Source: Parvularculaceae bacterium
Lineage (GTDB): Bacteria; Pseudomonadota; Alphaproteobacteria; Caulobacterales; Parvularculaceae
Length of the DNA: 33,430 bases
Reading direction: 5' to 3'
Assembly: GCA_021776435.1 (NCBI GenBank)
Contig: JAJFFW010000110.1
Span: 1 to 33,430 of the forward strand
Of this stretch, positions 1 through 8,965 are shown piece after piece. Position numbers and translations under genes: made by a program. Numbering within the stretch: position 1 is the stretch's first letter; each line of letters opens with the position of its first letter. The notes under the pieces are model-generated. The model was given only the letters and a program-made list of their open reading frames with translations. It was not told the origin of the DNA and searched no databases.

Positions 1-2
1 GT

Positions 3-2693
3 TTTGTCTGCGAGCTTGTCGATAACCCAAGCGCGCCCATAGGGGATGTTGACCTGCTATCGGAAGCTGAGAGTTGCAAACTTATTGTCGATTGGAACGA
101 TACAGCGTGCGCGCTTCCAGACAAAGCGGTCTTCCAGCTTGTCGAAAAACAAGCACAATGCGCACCTAAAGCCATTGCTGTACGATATGGCGACACCAAT
201 CTTTCCTATGCCGAGCTTAATGGCCGTGCAAACTTTTTGGCGCGTACGCTTATAGATGCGGGCGTCGGCGCTGGCGATATCGTTGCGCTCGCTCTGCGAA
301 GTTCGGAGATGTATCCCATAGCCGTTCTCGGGGTAAACAAGACGGGCGCCGCATTTCTGCCAATCTCCCCTGATGACCCTGCAGCCCGACAGGCTCAGAT
401 TTTTGAAGATGCGAATGTAAAATCAATAATAACTCTCGGCGACGATGCGAATCGCCTGCCGCCATGCAGCGCCAAGATCGTAAATTTGTCTTCTATTGGA
501 ACCAACACCGACCCACGCGATGTCACCGACCAAGAGCGCAGCAAACCGTTCCACCTATCAGACCCAGCCTATGTCATTTACACGTCCGGTTCGACCGGAC
601 TTCCGAAAGGCGTCGTTCTGGCGCATGAAGGCCTCGCAAATATGATTGCTGATGCGGTGGATATAGTCCCCCTTAGCTCTTCTGACCGGCTCATGGCCGT
701 CGCCACACCTACATTTGATGCTTCTATCCTCGAAATTCACGCACCGCTTTCGGTCGGCGCCACGCTTGTCGTCGCGCCAATGGAAACGATACGTGAACCG
801 ATGAAACTCGCTGACTTGATGCGTCGTGAGGCGATAACCACGGCGACGATGTCACCGTCGCTCTGGAATGCGCTTATTGCTTGTCGCGGGGCGCAATTGC
901 GCGGATTTAAGGCCATCGTCGGGGGTGAGACGTTGACCAGCAAATTAGCGCGTACGCTACATGATCTCGGCGCTATCGTTATCAATTTCTACGGCCCAAC
1001 CGAAACTACGGTCCTGTGCACCGGCATGAAGATCGGCGATTCAGAACTTGCTGCACCGCCGATTGGCAAACCAATCCGGAACATGCGTACATATATACTC
1101 GATGAAAATCTGAAACCTTTGCCCATAGGGGTTGCTGGAGAACTTTGCATCGGCGGCGTCGGCGTCGGCCTCGGTTACCTCAACAGACCAGCACTGACCG
1201 CCAAACGCTTTTCACAGGACCCGTTCGGCCCCAAGGGCGCACGCTTATATAGAACGGGCGATCTCGCCCGCTGGCGCGGCGACGGCGTTCTTGAATTTCT
1301 CGGTCGGCGCGATCGACAGCTAAAGATCCGCGGCTTTCGAATCGAACCCGGAGAAGTTGAAACTGTGCTCTCGGCATGTGCGGGCGTTGAAGCCGTGCAT
1401 GTTGATACAATCGAAAACCCAAAGGGCGGCAAACGTCTTGCAGCTTTTGTCACTGCAAAAAAAGGGGCGCAGCTAGACAAAGAGCAGATCAAAGACGCTC
1501 TCTCTGAAAAATTGCCGAATTATCTCATACCATCGGCGATTTTTATCCTCGATGCGATGCCGCTGACGCGCAATGGCAAGATTGATCGTAATGCATTGCC
1601 GAAAACGGATGACCGGGTTCTTACCGGTTATGTTGCGCCGCGTACGGATACAGAACAAAAGCTGGTTGATATCTTCGCGACAATGCTCGGAATTGAAAAA
1701 GTTGGCGTTGAAGATAATTTTTTCGAGCTCGGCGCTGATTCCCTCACCGCTGTGCAACTCCTCATCGAAATTGAATCCCAGTTCTCAACACAATTATCAT
1801 TGCTCTCTCTGTTTGATGCGCCGACCATCGCAAATCTCGCAAAGCAAATGGACAATGAAGCCGCTCCTGATCCGTTCGCTGCAGTTTTTCCTTTTCGCCG
1901 GCAAGGCAGCGAAGAACCGTTATTTTGCATTCACTCTGTCATCGGCATTTCCTGGTCCTATGCTGGGTTGCTGCGCCACTTAAGCGAACGCCACCCAGTC
2001 TATGGGCTGCAGGCTCGGGGCCTCAGCAGCGCCAACAATGAAGCGCTGCCTAAAAATATCGATGCGATGGCGGATGATTATCTTACTGAAGTCCGGGCGA
2101 TCCAACCTCATGGGCCTTACAGGTTTCTGGGGTGGTCCCTCGGCGGACTTGTGGCGCACGCCATGACAGAAAAACTTGAGGCAGCAAACGAGCGCGTTGA
2201 GTTTTTATGTCTGCTCGATTCTTTTCCCTTCGCTCATGCTGCGAACGGCGCCCGGCATGATGAGGCGTTGCTCGCCGAAAATGCGCTTCGGTTCATGAAC
2301 TATTCGCCCGACAAAACCTCCAAATGGCCGCAAGATGTGGCCTCTCTCGCTGAGTTTATGTTCCAGGAATTTGATTTGTTCTCGACGCCGATACTGAGAA
2401 AAGCTGGTTTTGATAACAAGGATCTCCGTCTTCGATTCCAAAATGTGATTGCTAATAATTTCAAGGCCGCGCTTATTCAGCGCCCCGGTATTGTGAAAGC
2501 AGATCTGCATATCATCAGGGCTGCGGAACGCAATGGCAGCAAGCTCGACGGCCTTGTTGAACATCAAGCCGGCGCCTGGAAGCGTTATACTGACGGCCGC
2601 GTCATCGAGAGTTGCATTCAGTGCCATCATTTTGAAATGCTCAACCCTGAACCGCTTGAAATCATCGGGCCAATAATTCGCGACGCACTATAG
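3..2693 (+). CDS. Non-ribosomal peptide synthetase, final module (C-term of C domain, A, T, TE), 5' partial
   Basis: The reading frame is open to the left edge, so the true start lies outside the window; a TTG at 237 is internal, not the start. The first residues (LLSEAE...WNDT) are the usual linker between condensation and adenylation domains. Adenylation core motifs follow in order: LSYAEL, YTSGSTGLPKG, FDAS, NFYGPTE, GELCIGG, YRTGDL, GRRDRQLKIRGFRIEPGE, LPNYLIP and NGKIDR. A carrier domain follows with DNFFELGADSL; Ser580 (counting from base 3) would carry phosphopantetheine. A type I thioesterase closes the protein, with GWSLGG nucleophile Ser712 and a late His near 876. The enzyme would activate one amino acid, join it to an upstream peptide and release the product by hydrolysis or cyclisation. 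Aligning by eye to GrsA gives the specificity residues D-A-L-T-I-G-F-V-L(-K), which I do not recognise. The gene ends an operon; no tailoring gene follows. Confidence 0.93.
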   Translation, partial: FVCELVDNPSAPIGDVDLLSEAESCKLIVDWNDTACALPDKAVFQLVEKQAQCAPKAIAVRYGDTNLSYAELNGRANFLARTLIDAGVGAGDIVALALRSSEMYPIAVLGVNKTGAAFLPISPDDPAARQAQIFEDANVKSIITLGDDANRLPPCSAKIVNLSSIGTNTDPRDVTDQERSKPFHLSDPAYVIYTSGSTGLPKGVVLAHEGLANMIADAVDIVPLSSSDRLMAVATPTFDASILEIHAPLSVGATLVVAPMETIREPMKLADLMRREAITTATMSPSLWNALIACRGAQLRGFKAIVGGETLTSKLARTLHDLGAIVINFYGPTETTVLCTGMKIGDSELAAPPIGKPIRNMRTYILDENLKPLPIGVAGELCIGGVGVGLGYLNRPALTAKRFSQDPFGPKGARLYRTGDLARWRGDGVLEFLGRRDRQLKIRGFRIEPGEVETVLSACAGVEAVHVDTIENPKGGKRLAAFVTAKKGAQLDKEQIKDALSEKLPNYLIPSAIFILDAMPLTRNGKIDRNALPKTDDRVLTGYVAPRTDTEQKLVDIFATMLGIEKVGVEDNFFELGADSLTAVQLLIEIESQFSTQLSLLSLFDAPTIANLAKQMDNEAAPDPFAAVFPFRRQGSEEPLFCIHSVIGISWSYAGLLRHLSERHPVYGLQARGLSSANNEALPKNIDAMADDYLTEVRAIQPHGPYRFLGWSLGGLVAHAMTEKLEAANERVEFLCLLDSFPFAHAANGARHDEALLAENALRFMNYSPDKTSKWPQDVASLAEFMFQEFDLFSTPILRKAGFDNKDLRLRFQNVIANNFKAALIQRPGIVKADLHIIRAAERNGSKLDGLVEHQAGAWKRYTDGRVIESCIQCHHFEMLNPEPLEIIGPIIRDAL

Positions 2694-2760
2694 CTAATGC
2701 TCTGAACTTGAACCGCCACTTCTAGCGGCAAATCCGGGTTTGTTTGAAGCAATGATTTAT

Positions 2761-2829
2761 TCTAGATTCTTGGCGCCGCGTTTCCGGACGGAAAACCGGT
2801 GAACCACTTTTCCTCGGAAACGCTCTAGC
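2761..2829. repeat. Nested palindromic element, dispersed alphaproteobacterial repeat type
   Basis: A nested inverted repeat lies between the NRPS and pepN. Outer arms GCGTTTCCG (2778-2786) and CGGAAACGC (2815-2823) enclose GGAAAA...TTTTCC, which in turn encloses GGT-GA-ACC. TCTAGA on the left and CTCTAG on the right extend the symmetry. Sequences of this kind (GCGTTTCCG...AAAACCGGT...CCACTTTTCC...CGGAAACGC) recur in intergenic regions of many alphaproteobacteria; that is recollection, not a search. It may act as a transcript 3' end for the NRPS or simply be a mobile repeat. Confidence 0.7.
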
Positions 2830-2919
2830 CAGTCCGTTCATTTCCAGGGTTGATCTCAACGCCGCTTTACTTCCCGCGCGCAAGTCGCCACATCTTGTCG
2901 CCATCAGTAGGATCATCTC

Positions 2920-5553
2920 ATGCGCAACGACGCTTCGCCCGACACCCCCGCCCCAAAACCGGTTCGCCTGGCCGATTATGCGCCGCCCGACTACTTGATC
3001 GATCATGTGGACCTCAACGTATCGCTCGACCCGGCGCGCACGATCATCAAGTCCCGACTGGTTATGCACCGCAGGTCGGGCGCTGACGTAGAGGCGCCGC
3101 TCGTCCTCAATGGAGAACACATAGAGCTAATCACATTGGCGCTCGACGCGGATCAGTATTCGCCGGAAAATTACGATGTCAGCGATACACTACTGACCAT
3201 TCGCGGGCTGCCTTCCGAATTCACCCTTGAGATTACGAGCGCCTGCGCACCGGAGGCGAATACGGCGCTTTCCGGCCTTTATTTGTCGAATGATATGTTC
3301 TGCACCCAGTGCGAGGCGGAAGGCTTCCGACGGATCACTTATTTCCTCGACCGGCCCGATGTGCTCGCACGCTATTCGGTGCGGATTGAAGCGGACAAAG
3401 CGCGCTATCCAGTGCTGCTCTCCAACGGCAATTTACTGGGTGGAAGCGATCTCAAAGACGGACGCCATTGGGTGCAGTGGTCTGATCCGCATCCAAAACC
3501 CGCTTATCTTTTCGCGCTGGTCGGCGGCGACCTGACTGCTGTCGAAGATGAATTCACGACGATGTCGGGTCGCAAAGTTGCGCTGAAAGTTTTTGTTCAA
3601 CCTCAGAACGCGGACAAATGCGGCTACACACTCGACGCATTGAAACGTGCGATGCGCTGGGACGAAGAGGTCTTCGGGCGCGAATATGATCTCGATATCT
3701 TCATGATCGTCGCCGTTGATCATTTTAATTTTGGCGCAATGGAGAACAAAGGCCTCAATATATTTAATTCGGCCTATGTGCTGGCGAGCCCGGATACGGC
3801 GACGGATATCGATTACGAGACAATCGAGTCCATTGTAGCGCATGAATATTTCCACAACTGGTCGGGCAATCGCGTCACCTGCCGGGACTGGTTTCAACTT
3901 TGCCTGAAAGAGGGTTTCACGGTCTTCCGCGATCAGGAATTCTCGGCTGATATGCGCTCAAGGCCCGTGCAGCGCATCAAGGATGTGCGGCGATTGTGGA
4001 GTCGACAATTCCCGGAAGATGCAGGCCCCCTCGCCCATCCAGCACGACCCGAAAGCTACATCACCATCGATAATTTTTATACGGCGACAGTCTATGAAAA
4101 AGGCGCCGAACTGGTTCGCATGATGAAGGCGTTGCTGGGACCGGAAAAATTCCGTAAAGCGACGGATCTCTATTTCTCAAGACATGACGGCCAGGCGGCG
4201 ACCGTCGAGAATTTCATCAAGGTGATGGAGGACGCAGGTCAGATCAACCTGACCCAGTTCCGCCGCTGGTATTCAGATGCAGGCACGCCAGAAATCACTG
4301 TCGAAGAAAGCTACAATCCAGCTGCACGCAGCTTCAGGGCAATTTTCAGCCAGAAGACCGCACCTACGCCGGGACAAGACGAGAAACCTCCCCGTCATAT
4401 GCCAGTCAAGATCGGTCTTTACGATGCCCAAAGCGGCGTTGTGATGACCGAGGAAACTCTCGAACTCACCCAAGACCGTCAAGAATTCAGGTTCGATGAT
4501 GTTGATGCAAAGCCTGTATTTTCAGTGTTTCAGGGCTTTTCCGCTCCGGTACGCATCAAGCGAGAGTTGAGCCTTACGGACAGGCTGGCGCTGTTCCGTC
4601 ATGATCGCGACCTCTTCAACAAATGGGCCCTTAGCTATGGGCTGTGGACGGATCTTTGCCTATCGGGCGCCGGAGCAATCCGGATCGATGACCGCGAAGC
4701 GGCTCTGCATGGATTCGCTGACGCGCTAAAAGCCTTATTGAGCGATGCTCAGGCGGACCCGGCGCTCGTCGCACAGATTTTATATGCCCCCAGCGAAGCC
4801 GAACTCGCGCGCCTCGCCAATGTGATCGACCCCGATGCAATTTCTGCAGCCCGAAACTCGGTTCGCGAACAGATCGCCCGGACCCTCAAAGGCCCGCTCC
4901 GCAATCTTTTTGAAGCGCTGAAATCCAACGCGCCGTATTCGCCAGATGCAGAACAGGCAGAGAAGCGCGCCCTTAAAAGGGCTGCTTTATCTTTGCTCGT
5001 GACATCTGGGGACTCTGCTCTTGCTTTTGAAGAGGCTCAATCCGCTACAAATATGACCGATGAAGCGGCGGCGACTGCCGCCCTCGCCGTCAGTAATGCT
5101 CCCGAACGCCAAGCGGCTCTGGAGCAATTCTATGATAAATGGAACGACGATCCGCTGGTCATTAATAAATGGCTGGCTTGGCGGGCCATGCGGCCAGGCG
5201 ACAAAGCGCTCGCCGATATCGAATCGCTGACTGCGCATGAATCCTTCGATATGAAGAACCCCAACAAGGTCCAGGCTCTTATCGGGGTGTTCGCCAGCGA
5301 AAACCTGGCAGGGTTTCATCGCGCAGACGGTGGCGGATATCGGTTCTTCTTCAACCGAATCATTGCCTTGGACGCCATCAACCCGCAGGTGGCGGCGCGT
5401 CTCCTCACCATTGTAGAAAGCTGGCGCAAGCTCGAAGGCGGTCGGCGAGCCCTCCTTGCCGCAGAGCTTAACCAATTGGCGGAACGTCAAAATCTCTCGC
5501 CAAATGTCTTTGAGATGGCGTCCCGGCTGTTGGGGGAAAATCCAGCGTCCTGA
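2920..5553 (+). CDS. pepN: Aminopeptidase N (M1 family metallopeptidase)
   Basis: This 877-residue protein has the length and layout of E. coli-type PepN (about 870 residues). It removes N-terminal residues from peptides in the cytoplasm during protein turnover. The substrate-anchoring motif GAMENKGLN starts near residue 271. The zinc site is HEYFHNW with H308, H312 and E331 (HExxH-18-E), with E309 as general base; Tyr392 (TATVYEKGAEL) matches the transition-state tyrosine. The beta-rich N-terminal domain and the long helical C-terminal domain (about 560-877) are both present and intact. There is no signal peptide. The ATG at 2920 has an AGGA about 8 bases upstream. The gene stands alone on the + strand between the NRPS and a histidine kinase, with no obvious functional link to either. 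Confidence 0.96.
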   Translation: MRNDASPDTPAPKPVRLADYAPPDYLIDHVDLNVSLDPARTIIKSRLVMHRRSGADVEAPLVLNGEHIELITLALDADQYSPENYDVSDTLLTIRGLPSEFTLEITSACAPEANTALSGLYLSNDMFCTQCEAEGFRRITYFLDRPDVLARYSVRIEADKARYPVLLSNGNLLGGSDLKDGRHWVQWSDPHPKPAYLFALVGGDLTAVEDEFTTMSGRKVALKVFVQPQNADKCGYTLDALKRAMRWDEEVFGREYDLDIFMIVAVDHFNFGAMENKGLNIFNSAYVLASPDTATDIDYETIESIVAHEYFHNWSGNRVTCRDWFQLCLKEGFTVFRDQEFSADMRSRPVQRIKDVRRLWSRQFPEDAGPLAHPARPESYITIDNFYTATVYEKGAELVRMMKALLGPEKFRKATDLYFSRHDGQAATVENFIKVMEDAGQINLTQFRRWYSDAGTPEITVEESYNPAARSFRAIFSQKTAPTPGQDEKPPRHMPVKIGLYDAQSGVVMTEETLELTQDRQEFRFDDVDAKPVFSVFQGFSAPVRIKRELSLTDRLALFRHDRDLFNKWALSYGLWTDLCLSGAGAIRIDDREAALHGFADALKALLSDAQADPALVAQILYAPSEAELARLANVIDPDAISAARNSVREQIARTLKGPLRNLFEALKSNAPYSPDAEQAEKRALKRAALSLLVTSGDSALAFEEAQSATNMTDEAAATAALAVSNAPERQAALEQFYDKWNDDPLVINKWLAWRAMRPGDKALADIESLTAHESFDMKNPNKVQALIGVFASENLAGFHRADGGGYRFFFNRIIALDAINPQVAARLLTIVESWRKLEGGRRALLAAELNQLAERQNLSPNVFEMASRLLGENPAS

Positions 5554-5623
5554 CCGGTGATTCGCGCGTGACTTCCCAGGCCGAACAAGAATAGTTTCCA
5601 AAAGGTAAACAGGCGAGCAAATA

Positions 5624-5670
5624 CGCGCCGGAAATAGTAGCTTGGGTTACACGCCCCGATTTCCGGTGCG
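5624..5670 (+). terminator. Strong stem-loop between pepN and the histidine kinase, possible terminator
   Basis: CGCGCCGGAAAT (5624-5635) pairs with ATTTCCGGTGCG (5659-5670) over 12 positions with one G-U wobble, around a 23-base loop. TTCTTTACATTT follows directly. The tail is less T-rich than in a classic intrinsic terminator, so it could instead be an attenuator or a structured leader of the kinase gene 31 bases downstream. Confidence 0.45.
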
Positions 5671-5700
5671 TTCTTTACATTTCATTGCAGCGGTCGGTGC

Positions 5701-7953
5701 ATGGCGAGAATTGAAAAAAATAGCGCAGAAAGTTTAGCTGCTCGCGTTGAAGCCTTGTCACCGCGCCGCCTTTCGATTCTGACAGGCCTTTTCATCCTGG
5801 CGCTGACTGCCCTTTTGGCAGGCAAGCTGAATGAAGAAGGCCGGGCGCGTCAGATCGAAACCGAATTGCGCGTGATACAGGCGGTCAATGACGGCTCCTC
5901 CGCCATGAATATCGCCATTATGACGGGCGCCTCAACGCGCGTCGCCTTGGCGGAAGCATGGCCCGGCGGGCTGGCGGTGCTCTATCACCTTTCACCATCA
6001 AGTGATGTTCTCGCTGCTTACGGCGCAACTGAGGTTATTAATCTCGATGCTGTCTCGTTAAGAGCGCTGCCCCTGAATGCGAGAGCCGAGAGGCGCATAG
6101 ATCTTGCCTCTGGCGAAATTACCGCCGCTTGGCGCCCGCTCGATAATGGTGAGGTTTTACTCGCCGCTGCGCCGGCCCGGGACATGTTCGCCCGGACGCC
6201 GATCTGGATTGGCTACGGGCTGATCCTGGCTGCGATCACACTTGTTACTGCATCTCTTATGGCGGCCTTCATAAGGCAAAGCCGCGCTGCAGCGGAGGCG
6301 GCAGGCGCAGTTGCAACGCTTGGCGATTTTGACGAAGCGCTCGCAGGCGGTCGCTGCTGTCCATGGTTTTACGACAGCAAAATGCGAATGATCAGATTCT
6401 CACGGGCATTCCTGGAACCGTTGGGATTGGGCGCTCGGGATCGCTATTTCACAATGCGCGAGATTTCGGCCCTCCTCCACCCGCAGGATTTGCGCACCGC
6501 TGTGGCTATTTTTACCGGTGACGCAGCGGGAACAAATGAGGGTGTCGTTCGGATGCGCGAACCGAGCGGGGGTTGGTCGCGCGTATTCCTGAGAACTTCA
6601 TCAAATGCGACACGATTCGAACGGGCAGGTGTCGCGATCGACCTGGCAGGCTCCCGCATGATCGCTCCGGCGGCGGCGATTGCAGAATCGCGCCTGCGAG
6701 ATGCAATCGAAAGCATTCCGGAAGCCTTCGTTTTATGGGATGCACACGGTCGCCTGGCAGTTTGCAACCGCCGTTTCGCCAGCATCTTCCGCTTATCGCC
6801 CCAAGACCTGAAGCCGGGGCTAAAAGCTGCGGACATCGCCAAACGCGCACGCATTGGCGCCGAAATTGTCACAACTTATTTTGCCCCCGAGGCGGCGCTC
6901 AACCAGCAAAGCGTAGAGGTTGAATTACCCGGCAACCGTTGGACACATATCTCACGCAGGCGCACTGCTGAAGGCGGTATGGTCTGCATCGCGACCAATG
7001 TGACCGACTTAAAACGGCGTGCGCGCGCACAAAAGAAAAAGGAACGTGAACTCGAGCGCATTGTCGATGACCTGGTGCGCTCTCGCAAAGAACTGTCCGA
7101 TACGATGCACAATTATGAACTCGAGAAATACCGCGCTGAGGAAGCCAGCCGCTCGAAGAGTGAATTTCTCGCGAATATGAGCCATGAACTGCGCACGCCT
7201 TTGAATGCGATTAATGGCTTTTCCGAGATTATGCAGTCGGAGTTGTACGGACCACTGGGTGATGAGAAGTACAAAGAATATGTTTCAGATATTCTCTCAA
7301 GCGGCCGTCACCTGCTGGAGCTGATTGACGACATTCTCGACATGTCCAAAATCGAAGCGGGGCGCATGAAACTCGAGCCCAAACGCGTCGAGCTTGAGCG
7401 CATTTTGAGGGAAAGCACGCGTCTCGTTTCAAAACGCGCCGCAGATGCAGGCGTCAAACTCACCGCCTCTGTCGGTCACGCCCCTCCGGTTTGGGCTGAT
7501 GCTCGCGCTGTCAAACAGGTGACTTTGAATTTGCTCTCCAATGCAATCAAATTTACGCCGGAGGGCGGCGAAGTAACACTCACAGCCGAAGCTGACCTTG
7601 ATGGCGTGACGGTGATCATCGCAGATAACGGCACTGGAATTGAAAAAGAACAGCTTGAGAAAATTGGCGCTCCGTTCGAACTCGTAGAAGACCATTTTTC
7701 AAAAAGCCGTAAAGGTTCTGGACTAGGTCTCGCCCTGTCAAAATCACTGATGGAACTTCAGAACGGTCTGCTGGCGATCGCCAGCAGACCGGACAAAGGC
7801 ACGGTCGCTTGTGCAACCTTTCCCCGCCGTAAAGGCGCCAAAGTGCGGCTACCGCAATTCATCCGTCATGAGGCGCGTATTCTAACGGGGGAACTAGATG
7901 GCGTGTCATCCCCGTCCGAACTAAAAATCGCCTCCCCGAAAGCCGCAGAGTAA
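5701..7953 (+). CDS. Membrane PAS-domain sensor histidine kinase, PleC/DivJ-like core
   Basis: This 750-residue inner-membrane kinase has a transmembrane helix at about 24-41, a periplasmic segment of about 120 residues, a second helix at about 166-190, a poorly conserved first sensor region (about 200-320), a PAS domain (about 328-430), a charged coiled coil (about 433-480) and the catalytic core. The phosphoacceptor is His495 in FLANMSHELRTPLNAINGFS. N-box (NLLSNAIKFTPEGG), G1 (DNGTGI) and G2 (GSGLGLALSKSL) motifs are complete. The HisKA sequence is of the type found in PleC and DivJ, the alphaproteobacterial cell-cycle kinases, but no response regulator or other cell-cycle gene is adjacent, so the orthologue is not assigned. 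A basic tail of about 45 residues follows the ATPase domain. No clear ribosome binding site precedes the ATG. Confidence 0.9.
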   Translation: MARIEKNSAESLAARVEALSPRRLSILTGLFILALTALLAGKLNEEGRARQIETELRVIQAVNDGSSAMNIAIMTGASTRVALAEAWPGGLAVLYHLSPSSDVLAAYGATEVINLDAVSLRALPLNARAERRIDLASGEITAAWRPLDNGEVLLAAAPARDMFARTPIWIGYGLILAAITLVTASLMAAFIRQSRAAAEAAGAVATLGDFDEALAGGRCCPWFYDSKMRMIRFSRAFLEPLGLGARDRYFTMREISALLHPQDLRTAVAIFTGDAAGTNEGVVRMREPSGGWSRVFLRTSSNATRFERAGVAIDLAGSRMIAPAAAIAESRLRDAIESIPEAFVLWDAHGRLAVCNRRFASIFRLSPQDLKPGLKAADIAKRARIGAEIVTTYFAPEAALNQQSVEVELPGNRWTHISRRRTAEGGMVCIATNVTDLKRRARAQKKKERELERIVDDLVRSRKELSDTMHNYELEKYRAEEASRSKSEFLANMSHELRTPLNAINGFSEIMQSELYGPLGDEKYKEYVSDILSSGRHLLELIDDILDMSKIEAGRMKLEPKRVELERILRESTRLVSKRAADAGVKLTASVGHAPPVWADARAVKQVTLNLLSNAIKFTPEGGEVTLTAEADLDGVTVIIADNGTGIEKEQLEKIGAPFELVEDHFSKSRKGSGLGLALSKSLMELQNGLLAIASRPDKGTVACATFPRRKGAKVRLPQFIRHEARILTGELDGVSSPSELKIASPKAAE
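7764..7791. repeat. Perfect 28-bp palindrome inside the kinase coding sequence
   Basis: Bases 7764-7791 are identical to their own reverse complement, with GCGATCGC at the centre. It spans codons for NGLLAIASRP in the ATPase domain. It could form a loop-less cruciform or an mRNA hairpin near the 3' end of the message. Confidence 0.9.
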
Positions 7954-7961
7954 GGGGCATT

Positions 7962-8489
7962 TTATTTACCGTCTGATGGAAGCGTAGTTTCTGGCGTTGG
8001 GTGACCATTCTTTCGCTGATCGGATTTGTTTCGACGCCGATGATGAAAACGCTCGCCTCGCTCCATCATCATTTTCCGATCCTCACTGGGCAATGTCTCC
8101 AAGGCGTCGAGCAAAAGCGCGGACATCATCTCCTCACGAACGGCTTCCGCCTTCTTCATGTCGCCAAGCGCCGCCTCAACAGTGGCGCGGTCCCATTCAG
8201 GCGCACCCACGGCTTCAGAAAAAATGCGGTGAAGCCGACGAACCTCGCGGTGTTGAGTACGCAGTTGTTCTCTATTTTGTTCGAACACAGCCCGGAAAGC
8301 CTCACGGCGTTCAGGCGGCAACCCGGCGCCTCTACTCCAAAACCCGCCGCGATCTTCTGATTGAGGCGGCGCCTGGTGATGGGTCAATACACCTCCATGC
8401 CTGTCGAGAGCGCGCGCGCCGAAAAATCCGATGGCGAGGATATTGAATCCCAAAGAAACGAGAAGCGCGGTTGTTAGTCCTCTACCCAT
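7962..8489 (-). CDS. Spy/CpxP/CnrX-like periplasmic (heavy-metal) sensor protein
   Basis: This 175-residue protein has an N-terminal membrane anchor (about 7-27) followed by a helical, charged, periplasm-facing domain. The pattern LPPERREAFRAVFEQNREQL...REVRRLHRIFSEAV...LGDMKKAEAVREEMMSALL is characteristic of the Metal_resist family, to which CnrX belongs; Spy and CpxP have a comparable helical hairpin. A late HHRRR cluster follows. The ATG at 8489 has AGAGG 7 bases upstream and overlaps the end of the preceding anti-sigma candidate by 16 bases, so the two are translationally coupled. In Cnr-type modules such a protein senses periplasmic metal and controls release of an ECF sigma factor; I infer a similar role from the gene order. 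It converges on the histidine kinase gene with an 8-base gap. Confidence 0.75.
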   Translation of the reverse strand: MGRGLTTALLVSLGFNILAIGFFGARALDRHGGVLTHHQAPPQSEDRGGFWSRGAGLPPERREAFRAVFEQNREQLRTQHREVRRLHRIFSEAVGAPEWDRATVEAALGDMKKAEAVREEMMSALLLDALETLPSEDRKMMMERGERFHHRRRNKSDQRKNGHPTPETTLPSDGK

Positions 8490-8965
8490 AATAGTGCCTC
8501 TTCATCTTCCACAAATGCGATCGTAAAAGCCTCTTCGACATAAGACGCGGTATCAAATTCCTGACTGGATGTCGCCGTGAGGGATGACGTCAACAGGCCG
8601 AGCACACCCCCTAACAAAACGAGCATCGCCGCAGCGCTCGCCGGTACGAACCGGCCGAATACGGACAAAGGATCAAATATTTCAGCCCACTCCTTAGCGA
8701 GGAAACGCTTTTGAGAGATATCAAAATTATTAATCAAGCGTGTGTTTAGCGCACTGTCTGCGCTCGGCGCCGACGCCGAACGCAACAGTTCGTCAAGAAC
8801 GTTTGCTTCAGACCGTTCTTGAGAAAGAGCCGAATGCGCGATCTGATCACCGTAAGCGGTTCGCGCAGCCTGAGGCCACTTCTCTAGATCAGCGCCGTAA
8901 ACTTCAAGGTAACGTCGCGCTGCATCGATTGCAGCACGCTCAGTTTGCGATGATTGAGTGCTCAT
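8474..8965 (-). CDS. Single-pass membrane protein, probable anti-sigma factor
   Basis: The protein has 163 residues. A soluble, mainly helical N-terminal half (about 1-105) is followed by one transmembrane helix (about 107-130, ASAAAMLVLLGGVLGLL) and a short acidic C-terminal tail outside. The gene lies directly after an ECF sigma gene and overlaps it by 26 bases, the classic place for an anti-sigma factor. It has no cysteine, so it is not a zinc-binding (ZAS) anti-sigma. I do not recognise a named family, and the function rests on topology and position. The ATG at 8965 is preferred over the GTG at 8968 because AGGAGG sits 8 bases upstream. Confidence 0.6.
   Translation of the reverse strand: MSTQSSQTERAAIDAARRYLEVYGADLEKWPQAARTAYGDQIAHSALSQERSEANVLDELLRSASAPSADSALNTRLINNFDISQKRFLAKEWAEIFDPLSVFGRFVPASAAAMLVLLGGVLGLLTSSLTATSSQEFDTASYVEEAFTIAFVEDEEALLWVED

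Noticed and set aside
237-239. TTG as the start of the NRPS gene
   Set aside because: The frame is open to the left edge, and upstream codons encode the condensation-adenylation linker and the first adenylation motif.
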